Source: DAOQVR01 sp035341665
Lineage (GTDB): Bacteria; Chloroflexota; Anaerolineae; JAAYZQ01
Direction: 5' to 3'
Assembly (NCBI GenBank): GCA_035341665.1
Contig: DAOQVR010000002.1
Location: 310,001-374,000, forward strand
Length of the DNA: 64,000 nucleotides
A model generated the notes under the pieces. The model ran no database searches. It was not told the origin of the DNA and saw only the letters and a program-made list of their open reading frames with translations. The position numbers and the translations under genes were made by a program. This document shows positions 33,810 to 43,923 of this stretch, one piece after another (position 1 is the stretch's first letter; each line of letters opens with the position of its first letter).

Positions 33810-36179
33810 CTATGGTCCCGGCAGGCGGATCGTGGTCAGCGTGACGCTGTCGCCCACCGGCCGGCCGCCGGCATCGACCACTTGCAGGCGCTGCCCTGTC
33901 TCCAGGAGGTAGAGCCCGGCGATCAGGGGGTAGTCCCCCGCCGGCAAGCCGGCCTCGATCGCAAGTGGGTGCTCGTCCTCGATCGTCTCCCCGACTTGCC
34001 ACGCGTTGGTCGGGTAAAAGCCCCCTTCGGGCAGGCCATCATGCTGAGCGACCGCGTGGCCCTCCTGCCCAACCAGGTGCACAAAGACCGTGTAGCTGGC
34101 ATCGGGCCTGGTGATCGCCTGCCAATAGAGACGAACGGTGCAGCGCTCAGAAGGCGGCTCGCATGCCAGGGAGTAGCCCAGCAGCCGGATCTGGCCGCCG
34201 AGATCTGCCTCGAGGGGCACCTGGGGCATGGGGGTGGACAGCCCCGTCGTGTCCAGGTACCCGAGCGCGACGCGGTCCGCGCCGCTCTTCGCCAGTAGCA
34301 CCGCTTCCCGGCTGCCGGGCCGGTAGAGGCCCATGTCGAGCCGGTAGCGGCCGGCGGGCAGATCGGCCGGGACGGGGACGGTGTGTCGATCCAGCACCGT
34401 CTCTCCCTTGGGCCAGACCGTCGGCTGGTAGAACCCTCCCAGCAGCGGCTCGTCCACCTGCGCGACTCGCGCGCCGTCACGCCCCACCAGGTGCAGAAAG
34501 ACCGTGTAGGCAGGGCGAGTAGATGCCAGCGAATGCCAGGCGAGGCTCACCTCGAGCCGGCCGCCGGCTTGCAGGCTATCCACCGGCAGATCGACCCTTT
34601 CCAAAGCCAGCTCATCCCCAAAGGTGGCCATCACCGGCCAGGCCAGGACCGGGGGCGTAGGCTCCGTATAGCCCTCCCCCAGGAATACGGCCATGCCCCG
34701 CTCGTCATACACCGGGACCATCTGATCCAGGACCGTGCGGATGAACTCGTTCTCGAACCACGACTGGAAGCGCCAGCCGTCCACGACCAGCCAGACGCGG
34801 GGGCCGGCAGCCAACACATCGCGAAGCTGCTCGACGCTGTTGAGCAAGGGGGTCCCCGTCCAGCGGTCGACCTGCACGCCGCCTGCGCCCTGCATCAGAT
34901 CCTCGCCCCAGCCAAGCTGCATGACGTAGTAGTCACAATGGTCCAGGTAGAGCATGCTCGCCGGCGGATGGGTCGTGAGCACCACGTCGCCTGGCTGCCA
35001 TTGCCCCTGGACGTGGCGGAAGGCGCGATCGTACCCCCACTCCTGGGTAAAGGCCGAAGCGTACCCGGTAACCCCGACCAGGGCTGCCAACCCCAGGGAG
35101 GCCACGGCACCTGCCCAGGCCGGGCGGAGCCAGCGGCCCACGACGGCTCCGGCAATCAGCCAGAGGATTGGCAGGAGCATAAAGGCATAGCGCGGCACGC
35201 GCCAGGTCGGGCCGGCCAGGAACAACAGCTCGCCGAGCACCACCGCCAAGACCATGTAGGAATAGACCAAGGGCGAGCTCCGGCCCGGCCGCCGGAAGAG
35301 GTAGAAAAGCCCGGCGACGGCCAAGAGCGTAAAGGGCAGGCGCCACACGTCCAGCAGAGCCGGGGCAAAGCTCTTGAAGCCGGCAAGGAGGTTGCTCCCG
35401 GGCAGGGTCAGATAGGGGCGCACCTCCCCAATCTGCTCCAGGTGACTGGCTTCGCCGAGGTTCGCCCCGGAGACGATGGCAGCAAAAGCGGCCAGGCCGA
35501 CCAGGAAGGGAGCGAGCACGCTCGGGCGAAGGCACCAGCGCACGCCGCGTGCGGCCACCAGCGCCAGCCCGAGCGCCGGCAGCAGGAGCGCGGCCTCGAC
35601 CTGCGCGAGCATGGCAGCCACCACGAGGCCAATGGCCAGCCAGCGCAGCCTGGGCCGGTCGTCCTCAATCGCGGCGCGGTAGAAGACCCAGGTCGCCAGC
35701 AGCACCAGGAGCTGCAGCAGAGTGTACATGCGCGCGCGGGCGCCCCAGGCGATTGCCTCGGGGTCCAGCGCGGCTGCAGCGGCCGCCACGAGCCCGGCGG
35801 TGGTGGAAAAGAGGCGCCGGCCGGCAAAAAAGACCAGTACCACCGTGCCAACGCTGAGCAGCAAGCTCGGCAGCCGGAGGATCGCCTCGTTCAGCCCAAA
35901 GGCGCCCAGTACGGGGGCCAAGAGATAGTTGAAGAGAATGCCGTGCGTGTAAAAGTTGCCGGATGGGAAGAGAGGGACACCCCGCTGAAGGATGGTCTTC
36001 GCCGCATAGATGGTGATATACTCGTCGAAGAAGAGGCTGATCCGCTCGACGTAGAGCCAGCGAAGGGCGACCGCGGCGGCGACGAGTGCCGTGAGCACCG
36101 CGCCTGCCAGGACGCGCTTCCACGGCACAGGCCGCCGGCCCCCCGGCGTACCCACAGGAGGGCGATCCGCTGCCGTCAC
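33810..36179 (-). CDS. GT39-like membrane glycosyltransferase with two beta-sandwich domains
   Basis: 789 residues; GTG 36179 overlaps the upstream stop as GTGA. Multi-pass N-terminal half with the catalytic-loop pattern ISLFFDEYITIYAAK (DE near residue 53) and then FPSGNFYTHGILFNYL, a segment nearly repeated in the next gene. A soluble middle part (about 395-540) includes TTHPPASMLYLDHCDYYVMQ. Two beta-sandwich copies follow at about 545-665 and 671-789 (AYTVFLHLVGRDGARVAQVD and SYTVFVHLVGQEGHAVAQHD). The likely reaction is transfer of a sugar from a lipid carrier on the outer membrane face. Confidence 0.8.
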   Translation of the reverse strand: MTAADRPPVGTPGGRRPVPWKRVLAGAVLTALVAAAVALRWLYVERISLFFDEYITIYAAKTILQRGVPLFPSGNFYTHGILFNYLLAPVLGAFGLNEAILRLPSLLLSVGTVVLVFFAGRRLFSTTAGLVAAAAAALDPEAIAWGARARMYTLLQLLVLLATWVFYRAAIEDDRPRLRWLAIGLVVAAMLAQVEAALLLPALGLALVAARGVRWCLRPSVLAPFLVGLAAFAAIVSGANLGEASHLEQIGEVRPYLTLPGSNLLAGFKSFAPALLDVWRLPFTLLAVAGLFYLFRRPGRSSPLVYSYMVLAVVLGELLFLAGPTWRVPRYAFMLLPILWLIAGAVVGRWLRPAWAGAVASLGLAALVGVTGYASAFTQEWGYDRAFRHVQGQWQPGDVVLTTHPPASMLYLDHCDYYVMQLGWGEDLMQGAGGVQVDRWTGTPLLNSVEQLRDVLAAGPRVWLVVDGWRFQSWFENEFIRTVLDQMVPVYDERGMAVFLGEGYTEPTPPVLAWPVMATFGDELALERVDLPVDSLQAGGRLEVSLAWHSLASTRPAYTVFLHLVGRDGARVAQVDEPLLGGFYQPTVWPKGETVLDRHTVPVPADLPAGRYRLDMGLYRPGSREAVLLAKSGADRVALGYLDTTGLSTPMPQVPLEADLGGQIRLLGYSLACEPPSERCTVRLYWQAITRPDASYTVFVHLVGQEGHAVAQHDGLPEGGFYPTNAWQVGETIEDEHPLAIEAGLPAGDYPLIAGLYLLETGQRLQVVDAGGRPVGDSVTLTTIRLPGP

Positions 36180-38578
36180 GGCACGACCTCCAGCTGGAGC
36201 AGCTGGATCGCCTCGCCCAACCGCTCCATCGTCTCCAGCCGGTACATGCCTGCAGACAGCCGCACAGCGCCCGACGCCGCCTCGCCTACCGTCAGCTCAT
36301 GCTCCTCCGCCACGCGCTCGCCCGCCCGCCAGTGCGAGGTTGGATAGGTGCCGCCCGCCGGCGGCCCGTCGTGCTGCCCCCACACGGCACCGTCTGCGCC
36401 TTCCAGGTGCACGAACGTGGTATAGTCGATGTCCATCTCGGCCAGTGTCTGCCAGACGAGCCTCACCTTCAGCCGATCGCCGGCTGACAGCGGCTCGCCC
36501 GCGCCGAGCGGCAGCCACTGACCGCCCGCCAGGCGCCACAGGTCGTAGCCCGCGAGCTCGGCCTGCCCATCCAGTGCCGAGCCCACCCTTGTGCCGGGGT
36601 CGGCCACTTCGCCCAGGCCCAGGGGCAGGGTTGCCAGCCACAGGCTATCTCGCCCGTCCAGCAAGGGCACCCTGGCCAAGGTCACAGGGTCATACCAACC
36701 CACCTCTACCCGGTAGCGGCCGGGCTCGGCATCCCCCGGAAGGACCAACCGGCGCTCGTCGCGCAGGCGCTCCCCCGGCACCCAGTGGTCCGTAGCATGC
36801 AGGCCATCGAGCGGAGGGCCATCGTCCTGGGCCACCCTTCCCCCACTGGGATCGAGCAGGTGGACAAAGACGGTATAGGGCGCATCCACCCACTCCCGCG
36901 CGGTCCAGTGCAGCGCGAGGGTCAGCTCGCCACCCGGCTCAAGTGCGGCGGGACTCAGGTCGTAGCCCACCAGGTCCAGACCACGCTCAAAGCCGATCTG
37001 AACGTCCCGACGGTAGGCCGGCTCCCCCGCCGGGCGCTCGAGGAAAGCAATCGCATAATGGTATCGATAGACGGGGTCCATTCGATCCCAGATCGCTTGG
37101 CGGAATTCCGGCGTGTATCGCGCGATGAAGCGGTACTCGTCCGCCAGGAACCAGAGCCGGCCCGGTCGGTCCAGCGCGGCCCCGAGATGCTCGACGCTGT
37201 CCAGCAGTGGCGCCCCTACCCAGCGATCGATCCAGACACCGTCCCTCTTCATGATAAACTCTTCGTGGCGGATTTGCATGGCAAAGTAATCGATCCGCCC
37301 CAGCTCGACCGAGATCGCAGGCGCCGCCCAGCCGGCCACCTGGTCACCGGCCTGCAGCTGCTCCCGCACATAGGCCAGCGTCGGGCCGTACCCTTCCTCC
37401 AGTTGGTGGGCTGTCTTGAGGGCGGCAGGCAGCATGGGCCCCAGCAGGAGGGCAGCCAGGCCCGCACCGGCAAGGGCCTTGGGCCAGGCCGGGCGCGCCG
37501 GCCCCGTCCAGAGGGACGCCAGCAGGTCCACCGCCGCGGCCGAAGCCAGGAGGAAGAGAACCGGAAGCAGCATGAAAAGATAGCGCGGATCCTTCCAGCT
37601 CTGGCCGATCACGGTGAGCAGAATCAGAAGCGGAGCCAGGAAGAGCGGGTAGAGGAGCAGGTAGCCGTCCGCCCCTTCGCGCCTGCGCCAGGCACGCACG
37701 GCAAGCAGTAGCCCGAACAGGGCGAAGAGCGTGACCACGAGCCGGTTGGGCTCGGCGAAGTAGGGCACGAGCGGCCTGAAGCCCGCCACCAGGTCCAGGG
37801 ACAGCTGGAAGCCGGGCCGCACATCGTCCACCACCTCGAACCGGCCGGCGTTGCCGGTGGCTATGAAGCGGTAGACGAGCAGCTGAGCCACCACTGCCGC
37901 CCCGGCGATGCCCATCGCAAGCCACGCCCGAGCGTTCCGCAGGACGCCCCGGCCCTCCAGTAGCCAGAGGCCCAAGGCGAATCCGGGCAGCAGGAGGGCG
38001 GACTCGGTGTGTGCCAGGACGGCAGCGGCAAAGGCCAGGGCAAAGGCGATGGTGCGCCGCCGGTAGAGAAGAAGGACGGCCAGCAACACCAATCCCTGCT
38101 GCAGGGTGTAGGCCCGCGCCCGGCCGGCCCAGATGATCGCGACCGGGTCCAGCGCCAGCAGGGCCGCCGCCAGGAGGCCCACAGCCTCCCCCCGCCAGGC
38201 GACCAGGGTCTCGCCTGCACGCGGTGCGAAGAGCCGGCGGCCCACCAGGTAGGCGAGCACGACGGCCGCCAAGCCGGCCACCAGGCTGGGGGCTTGAGCC
38301 ACCTCCGCGGTCCAGCCAAACAGCCCCAGGAAGAGGGCATCCAGGTACGTAAAGAGAATCCCGTGGCCGTAGAAGATGCCCGACGGAAGGATGGGCACGC
38401 CACGCTCCCAAACGCTTCGCGCTGCGACCATCGTCGCCCATTCGTCCACGAAAGGGTCGCCGTTGGTGAAGTATCCCCAGCGTGCCCAGAGTGCCAGGAG
38501 AACTATGGCGGCCAAGGCAAGCCACGGCCACCGCTGCTGCAGGCGTTGCTGCCTAATCACGGCCCGGGTGAGTTCCAT
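36176..38578 (-). CDS. GT39-like membrane glycosyltransferase with two beta-sandwich domains
   Basis: 800 residues from ATG 38578; a GTG at 38560 overlapping the upstream stop is a competing start and neither has a strong ribosome site. It is a close architectural paralogue of the downstream protein: GDPFVDEWATMVAAR, LPSGIFYGHGILFTYL, many membrane segments, then IDYFAMQIRHEEFIM in the soluble middle part. It ends in two beta-sandwich copies (APYTVFVHLLDPSGGRVAQD and IDYTTFVHLEGADGAVWGQH). It follows a GT2 gene that could supply its lipid-linked donor. Tandem duplication best explains this pair. Confidence 0.8.
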   Translation of the reverse strand: MELTRAVIRQQRLQQRWPWLALAAIVLLALWARWGYFTNGDPFVDEWATMVAARSVWERGVPILPSGIFYGHGILFTYLDALFLGLFGWTAEVAQAPSLVAGLAAVVLAYLVGRRLFAPRAGETLVAWRGEAVGLLAAALLALDPVAIIWAGRARAYTLQQGLVLLAVLLLYRRRTIAFALAFAAAVLAHTESALLLPGFALGLWLLEGRGVLRNARAWLAMGIAGAAVVAQLLVYRFIATGNAGRFEVVDDVRPGFQLSLDLVAGFRPLVPYFAEPNRLVVTLFALFGLLLAVRAWRRREGADGYLLLYPLFLAPLLILLTVIGQSWKDPRYLFMLLPVLFLLASAAAVDLLASLWTGPARPAWPKALAGAGLAALLLGPMLPAALKTAHQLEEGYGPTLAYVREQLQAGDQVAGWAAPAISVELGRIDYFAMQIRHEEFIMKRDGVWIDRWVGAPLLDSVEHLGAALDRPGRLWFLADEYRFIARYTPEFRQAIWDRMDPVYRYHYAIAFLERPAGEPAYRRDVQIGFERGLDLVGYDLSPAALEPGGELTLALHWTAREWVDAPYTVFVHLLDPSGGRVAQDDGPPLDGLHATDHWVPGERLRDERRLVLPGDAEPGRYRVEVGWYDPVTLARVPLLDGRDSLWLATLPLGLGEVADPGTRVGSALDGQAELAGYDLWRLAGGQWLPLGAGEPLSAGDRLKVRLVWQTLAEMDIDYTTFVHLEGADGAVWGQHDGPPAGGTYPTSHWRAGERVAEEHELTVGEAASGAVRLSAGMYRLETMERLGEAIQLLQLEVVP

Positions 38579-39527
38579 CGGTGTCGGTGCCACCCAGGTC
38601 GTCGCGTACCGTGTAGATCGGCTTGCCCTGGGCCTCGTAGTAGGTGCGGATGACCAGCTCCGCCAGCAGCCCGCTGGTCACCAACTGCGCCCCAAAAATG
38701 GTCAGCAGGATGGCCAGCAGCACCAGGGGGCGGTCGCCAATGTCCTGGTGAAGGAAAACGCGGACGACACCGAGGTACGCCAGCAGGATCGTACCAACGG
38801 ACAGCGACCCAATGCCCAGCAGGCCGAAAATGTGGATGGGGCGAGTCGAATAGCTGAGCAGGAATTTGACCGCCAACAGGTCCAAGAGCACCTTAAGCGT
38901 GCGCGAGATGCCATACTTGGAGCGGCCGAAGCGGCGCGGGAAATGGCTGACGGGGAGCTCTGCCACGCGCGCGCCCATGCCATGGGCCAGCGCCGGGAGG
39001 AAACGGTGCAGCTCGCCATAGAGCCGCACATCGGAGAGCACGTCGCGGCGATAGGCCTTGAGCGAGCAGCCATAGTCGTGGAGGTGGACGCCCGTGACCC
39101 ACGAGATCAGCCCGTTGGCGATGGTGGAAGGCAGCCGGCGGTCGAGGAAACGGTCCTGCCGGTCACGGCGCCACCCGCTGACAACGTCATACCCCTCCTG
39201 GATCTTGGCCAGGAGGGCCGGGATGTCGGCCGGATCGTTCTGAAGGTCGGCATCAAGCGTGACGATCACGTCGCCCTTGGCGCGGTCAAACCCGGCGCTG
39301 AAGGCGGCCGTCTGGCCAAAGTTGCGCCGCAGGCGGACCACCCGCACCCGCCCATCCGCAGCCCGCAAGCGCTGCAGGACCTCAAAGCTGGCGTCCCGGC
39401 TGCCGTCGTCGACAAAGATCAGCTCGTACGACCGGTCCAGCCCCGCCAACGCCTCCGTCAGGCGCCGGTGCAACTGCTCCAGCGATTCCTCTTCGTTGTA
39501 GACGGGAACGACTACCGATAGGTCCAT
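38553..39527 (-). CDS. GT2 polyprenyl-phosphate sugar synthase (DPM1/GtrB-like)
   Basis: 324 residues, ATG 39527 behind GAGGGGG. The GT-A domain begins MDLSVVVPVYNEEESLEQLH, has ELIFVDDGSRDAS, VTLDADLQNDP (the DXD metal motif) and GWRRDRQDRFLDRRLPS. Two C-terminal transmembrane segments from about residue 230 match GtrB/DPM-type enzymes that move a sugar from a nucleotide donor to undecaprenyl or dolichyl phosphate on the cytoplasmic face. It is placed among GT39-like enzymes that need such donors. A second paralogue lies at 60278-61252. Confidence 0.9.
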   Translation of the reverse strand: MDLSVVVPVYNEEESLEQLHRRLTEALAGLDRSYELIFVDDGSRDASFEVLQRLRAADGRVRVVRLRRNFGQTAAFSAGFDRAKGDVIVTLDADLQNDPADIPALLAKIQEGYDVVSGWRRDRQDRFLDRRLPSTIANGLISWVTGVHLHDYGCSLKAYRRDVLSDVRLYGELHRFLPALAHGMGARVAELPVSHFPRRFGRSKYGISRTLKVLLDLLAVKFLLSYSTRPIHIFGLLGIGSLSVGTILLAYLGVVRVFLHQDIGDRPLVLLAILLTIFGAQLVTSGLLAELVIRTYYEAQGKPIYTVRDDLGGTDTDGTHPGRD

Positions 39528-39537
39528 CTTGCCCCCC

Positions 39538-41127
39538 TCAGCGGCTGTGCCTCTCCAGCGCCATCAGGGCCTCCTGGTAGCGCTGCATGGTCTTTGCCTG
39601 CCCGGCCTGCGATGCCCGTGCCTGCCGGGAGGAGTGCTCCAGGGCATCGGCCAGGACGATCCCGTCCCATGTGCCCTCGTAGTCAGGATAGAGGAGCGCG
39701 GCCAGCGTGGGCAGCAGGTCCACGACACGGGCCGGATAGGAGGACTCGTACCCGGGGCGAACCCCGGGCCCCGCCAGGATCATCCAGATATGCTGCAGCG
39801 GCCAGGTCGTATTGTAGTGGCGCCCCTGACCCAGTACGGTGCCGTTCGGCCGGCGCGTAATGATGCGCAGGTCGGCAGCTTGAGGAGTGGCGGCCGTGGC
39901 ATTGAAGAGATAGTCGAGCGCTTCCCGGACCTCGGCCTCCTGCGGGACGTCCTCGGCGAGAAGCGTTGTGTAGCGGCTGGTGGCAGGGTCACGGTAACTC
40001 ACAGACAGTAGGTAGTCGGGAAACTCGCGGACCAGGAGCTTGGCTGCCTCCTGCGCTTTGGCAGGATCCGAGAGCCACATCTGCTCGCGAGGTCCCTGCG
40101 AGACCTCCCGGAGGCCGATCGAGGCCAGGGCCTCGTTGAGGGCGTCGTAGGGCCCCATGGTGTCCGTCTGCGAGATGGCATGGTCGGTACAGACGACAAA
40201 CAGGGTCTCCTCCACCAGCCCAAGGTCGGCATAGGCCTGCCAGAGGCGCTCGACCTGCCGGTCCACGTTGGCCAAAATCTGGGCCAGGGCATCTGGGTTG
40301 TCGCCGTCGAGGCCTCCCGTCTTGTGCCCAATCTCGTCCGTCTGGCTCAGGTTGATCAGCAGGACGTCGGGCCGGTAGCTCTGTACGGCGGCGATGGCGA
40401 CGTCCGTTGCCCAGGTGTCCAGTTGGGCGTAGTCAGCCAGCTCCACAACCTGATAGTCCCTTGCCCAGCCGTCCACAAAGGCAGGATCGGGTGGCTCAAA
40501 CCCAATCGCGGCATGAGCCTGGACGTGCAGGACATCGTCCTCCAGCCAATGGCTGGGAAAGACGATGACGTCGCCCTGCGAGCCGATCCAGGGCGCGATG
40601 GCGTACCCCTTCTCAGAGGTGACGGCAAACACCGTGGCGCCGGCTTGATCCTTGGCTATCTCCGCCAGCCCGGTCGCCCCATGGGCCGCCATCTGCTCCC
40701 AAACGGGCTCACCCCCGGTGTAGACAGTAAAGTTGGTCATGATCTCTTCGACCGGGTCCGATGGCCGCCCCGGGTCGGTGCGCCAGAGAAAGTCCAGGAC
40801 GCCGTGGTGGCTGGGAAAGCGTCCTGTGCCAAATGAGGCATGGCTGGCAGGAGTGTTGTTGGGCGCCTGGCCGACCCACGCCTGCGAGTAGAAGGTGCCC
40901 CGAGCGATCAGCTCCGAGAAGAAAGGCATCGGCGCGAGGTCGAAATCGAGGTGGGTTCCATCCACGACAATCCAAACCAGGCGCTTGGGCCGGACGCCAT
41001 CCGAGGCGGCAGAGTCGCAGCCGGCCAACGACGCCACCGACGACAACAGTCCCAACACCACCAGGACCGATACCAGGGATGGCAGGTTGGCCCTCTTTCC
41101 GTTCCGAATTAGGGTTGCTCTACGCAA
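39538..41127 (-). CDS. Alkaline-phosphatase-superfamily lipoprotein (phosphodiesterase/sulfatase-like)
   Basis: 529 residues. The TTG start at 41127 is supported by GGGGGAG five bases upstream. A lipoprotein signal ends SLAGC. Metal-site segments of the superfamily are seen: RLVWIVVDGTH (first Asp), APNNTPASHASFGTG (candidate Thr nucleophile), LSQTDEIGHKTGG (Asp/His) and VVCTDHAISQTD (Asp/His), and RHYNTTWPLQHI may supply a late His. This resembles type I phosphodiesterases/nucleotide pyrophosphatases acting outside the cell. Set between glycosyltransferases, it might trim or add phospho-substituents on the surface glycan, which is inference. It overlaps the upstream gene by 19 nt. Confidence 0.8.
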   Translation of the reverse strand: MRRATLIRNGKRANLPSLVSVLVVLGLLSSVASLAGCDSAASDGVRPKRLVWIVVDGTHLDFDLAPMPFFSELIARGTFYSQAWVGQAPNNTPASHASFGTGRFPSHHGVLDFLWRTDPGRPSDPVEEIMTNFTVYTGGEPVWEQMAAHGATGLAEIAKDQAGATVFAVTSEKGYAIAPWIGSQGDVIVFPSHWLEDDVLHVQAHAAIGFEPPDPAFVDGWARDYQVVELADYAQLDTWATDVAIAAVQSYRPDVLLINLSQTDEIGHKTGGLDGDNPDALAQILANVDRQVERLWQAYADLGLVEETLFVVCTDHAISQTDTMGPYDALNEALASIGLREVSQGPREQMWLSDPAKAQEAAKLLVREFPDYLLSVSYRDPATSRYTTLLAEDVPQEAEVREALDYLFNATAATPQAADLRIITRRPNGTVLGQGRHYNTTWPLQHIWMILAGPGVRPGYESSYPARVVDLLPTLAALLYPDYEGTWDGIVLADALEHSSRQARASQAGQAKTMQRYQEALMALERHSR

Positions 41128-43829
41128 AGCTTCTCCCCCAGGTAGATATGGTCGTCCATCCCCACTCCTGCGCCTGGCCCCGACACCGGAAGGCGCTCGC
41201 CGGTTCCGGGCCGGTAGAGGCCAACGGCCAGCCGGTACTCACCCTCCGGGAGGTCCGGCGGAAGCAGGATGCCGATTGGGTCTCGAATCACCTCGCCGGC
41301 TGCCCAGCTTGTGGTTGGGCGGGAGCCGCCCACCGGCTCGCTGTCCTGCTGAGCCACGAGCCGTCCTTGGTCGTCCACGAGGTGGGCAAACACGGTCAAG
41401 CGCTCGGTGGCTGCAGCGTCGTCCGCTTGCCAATAGAGGGCCAGCCGCACGACGCTGCCGGGCCGGAGCGTGGTCTCGACCAGGCTGTAACCCAGCAGCC
41501 TGACCTGCCCACCCAGGCTGGCTTCCAGGCTCTGCTGTGGCCTGTCGGCCGGTTCGGGGCCGGGAGCGCCATAGACCACCAGCCGGAGACCGTGACTCCA
41601 CTCGCTGTGCGCCCGGTAGGCATTGGAGTTGAGCCAGGCCTCAATGAAGTGGTCCGGATCGACGCCGTCCTCCTGCCGAAATACGGCCCACACGACGGGG
41701 TGGCGGTCGACGAGGTCACGCAGCGTCCGCTCCGTCTCTGGGCGGTCCAACGGCACTTCCCTGGGAAGCAGGTAGGGAGCCAGGCTGCCGGCGTAGGTGC
41801 GCCCAAGTGCCTCCACTTGCGCAGGCGGCACAAGCAAGATGGCGTCTGCCGGACTCGCCCCGCTCACGATTCGCCCGGCAACGGCCGCATAGTCTGCCGC
41901 ATCGTAGGGGGCCTCCATACGCTGCACTTTGCGGTAGAGGAGCACGCTGTCGCCACCGGGCACGGAGAGCTCACTGTCGAGGGTATAGGCCGCGCCAAAG
42001 AAGCCGCCGCCCGCCGTCATGCGATCCAGGGCCTGCGAGAGCGCGGAATCCAGACCTGAGCGGTCCGCCCTGCTCCAGACCAGGTAATCCTGCTCGAACA
42101 ACATGGAAGAAATCACATCGTCCGGCCCCAGGCCGGCCAGATCGCGGACCTGAATGCCCGGGTACTCCTGGGAGGCCACCAGGCTGAACAACAGGGCGTT
42201 CAGGTGGGCACTGTTCGCCACAACGCCCAGGGAGGCAATCTGCAAACCGTCTGCCTGCCGCCCGGCCTCAACCCGCCGGAGCAGCTCGGGCTCGACCCAG
42301 TAATCCGGATCGGTCTCTCCTGAAGCTGGCAGCAGGACCGTGCCACCCTGGGCGAAGAGGCCGCTGTCCCCCAGGACAGGCCATCGGAACTGGGTTTGCT
42401 CGGCAAGCCGGTGTGGTCCCGGGTAGGAGAGTACAAAGAACTGGAGCAGTCCCCAGCCGACGAGCAGCCCTGCCAGGAGGGTTGCGGCCCTGCGCCACGG
42501 CAGCTTGAACAGGCCGGCAGCGAGAAGCAGGGCCAGGGCCGGGAGCATCGGGACAATGCCGCGCGACTTGCGATAAATGGAAAGGGTCATAACCAGGTAC
42601 GAGCCTGCGATCCACAGCGCGGTCGCCCACCAGGCGCGATCGGCATGGCGCAGCGCACTCCACCAGCCGCGCCGGCGGGCCACGTACAGGACCAGCGCCG
42701 CCACAGCAGCCAGCAGAACTAGACTGGTCACCGGGGAAAGGTGCTCGTTGACGAGCTTGAGGGGGAAGTAGAGATAGGTGCTCAGCTGATCGAGGCCGGC
42801 CGACCGCTCGCGGGGGTCGTTCACGCCAAAGCCAAAGCTCAGAAGGTTCTGCACAAAAGTGATGCGCGGCAGGTACCAAACGGAGGCCAGCGTTCCGCCC
42901 AGCGCCAGGGCGGACACCAGATTGGTGCCGGCGTCCGGCGTTCGCCGCAGGAGGTAGATGGTCGCCGCGAGGAGGGCAGCCCACAGCGGCAGGAGCCACC
43001 GCCGCAGGAGCAGACCAGCGGCGATCTCGCGGCCGGGAAGGTACCAGAGCGCGGCCAGAACGAGCCCCAGGCCGAGTGACAGGAGCACGTCGCGCGGGCT
43101 CAGGCGAAAGCCGCCGCGCAGGCGGCGCAGCAGGGTCGGCAGCGTATCCGAGCGCAGGATCACCAGGACCAAGGGCGCAAAGATGAAGGTAAGGTAGGTG
43201 CGCGTCGTCAGGAGCCCCAGGCCAAAGCTGAGGCCAAAGAGGAGCGAGGCGGTTCGCTTGGTGAAGCCGTTGGTCTCCAGCAGCAGGAATACACTCAACG
43301 AAACGAGTGCAGCGAGCGCCAGCTCGTGGTAGAAAAAGCGCGACGTGGCGTAGATGCCGGGCAGCAGCGCGACAGTAACAGCCGCCAGCAGCCCGACGCG
43401 CCGCCCTCCTAGGTGCCTGCCTATTCCATAGACCGCCCCGAACAGCATAGCCAGATAGAGGACATTGACCATTGTCCCGATGTCCACAGTGGCGCCAAAG
43501 GCCCGGTAGAGGGGGACGGTGGAGAGATAGACCAGGGGAGGCCGGTTCGGGTGCCAGACAACCGCCTCAAAGAGCGACTTGGGCGTCAGGGGATCGAGGA
43601 TTCCGTTGTAAACCAGGCTGGTGCCCAGGTGCCCGGGCACGTCCCAGCCGAGGATCGTGACGTTGGCCTTTAGCCAGATCCAGTTATTGATCGCATGAAA
43701 CACGACCAGCCCGGCCAGCACGGCGACGACCGCAGCGCGCGGCCAGAGAGGGTGCTCCGTGGCACCGAGCGCAGCCAGGGCTCTCGGCAGCGGCTGGCGA
43801 GGGGAGGGTTGGGATGGTCGTGGCGCCAT
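41109..43829 (-). CDS. PMT-like membrane glycosyltransferase, large, with one beta-sandwich domain
   Basis: 906 residues, ATG 43829 with AAGG upstream. About eleven transmembrane segments in residues 30-470; the first outer loop is NVTILGWDVPGHLGTSLVYN, where the Asp occupies the GT39 catalytic position. RTYLTFIFAPLVLVILRSD and SIYRKSRGIVPMLPALALLL follow. A large soluble region of about 300 residues has no feature I recognise. The last 110 residues are a single beta-sandwich copy (RLALYWQADDAAATERLTVF, WAAGE, YRLAVGLYRPGTGERLPV). It is first in a five-gene run ending at 33810. Confidence 0.78.
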   Translation of the reverse strand: MAPRPSQPSPRQPLPRALAALGATEHPLWPRAAVVAVLAGLVVFHAINNWIWLKANVTILGWDVPGHLGTSLVYNGILDPLTPKSLFEAVVWHPNRPPLVYLSTVPLYRAFGATVDIGTMVNVLYLAMLFGAVYGIGRHLGGRRVGLLAAVTVALLPGIYATSRFFYHELALAALVSLSVFLLLETNGFTKRTASLLFGLSFGLGLLTTRTYLTFIFAPLVLVILRSDTLPTLLRRLRGGFRLSPRDVLLSLGLGLVLAALWYLPGREIAAGLLLRRWLLPLWAALLAATIYLLRRTPDAGTNLVSALALGGTLASVWYLPRITFVQNLLSFGFGVNDPRERSAGLDQLSTYLYFPLKLVNEHLSPVTSLVLLAAVAALVLYVARRRGWWSALRHADRAWWATALWIAGSYLVMTLSIYRKSRGIVPMLPALALLLAAGLFKLPWRRAATLLAGLLVGWGLLQFFVLSYPGPHRLAEQTQFRWPVLGDSGLFAQGGTVLLPASGETDPDYWVEPELLRRVEAGRQADGLQIASLGVVANSAHLNALLFSLVASQEYPGIQVRDLAGLGPDDVISSMLFEQDYLVWSRADRSGLDSALSQALDRMTAGGGFFGAAYTLDSELSVPGGDSVLLYRKVQRMEAPYDAADYAAVAGRIVSGASPADAILLVPPAQVEALGRTYAGSLAPYLLPREVPLDRPETERTLRDLVDRHPVVWAVFRQEDGVDPDHFIEAWLNSNAYRAHSEWSHGLRLVVYGAPGPEPADRPQQSLEASLGGQVRLLGYSLVETTLRPGSVVRLALYWQADDAAATERLTVFAHLVDDQGRLVAQQDSEPVGGSRPTTSWAAGEVIRDPIGILLPPDLPEGEYRLAVGLYRPGTGERLPVSGPGAGVGMDDHIYLGEKLCVEQP

Positions 43830-43870
43830 GGTTGCCTTTGCTCAACACCGAACCAGCCTGCAGCGCCAGA

Positions 43871-43909
43871 GAGAGGCTTGCCCCGGCATGTGCCGGATGC
43901 AAGCCTCTC
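43871..43909 (-). terminator. Terminator hairpin after the DUF11 pair
   Basis: A perfect 11-bp stem (43871-43881 with 43899-43909) encloses a second hairpin CCGGCA/TGCCGG. It lies 14 nt beyond the stop at 43924. The following bases are only mildly pyrimidine-rich. Confidence 0.65.
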
Positions 43910-43923
43910 CGCGCAGCTCTGAC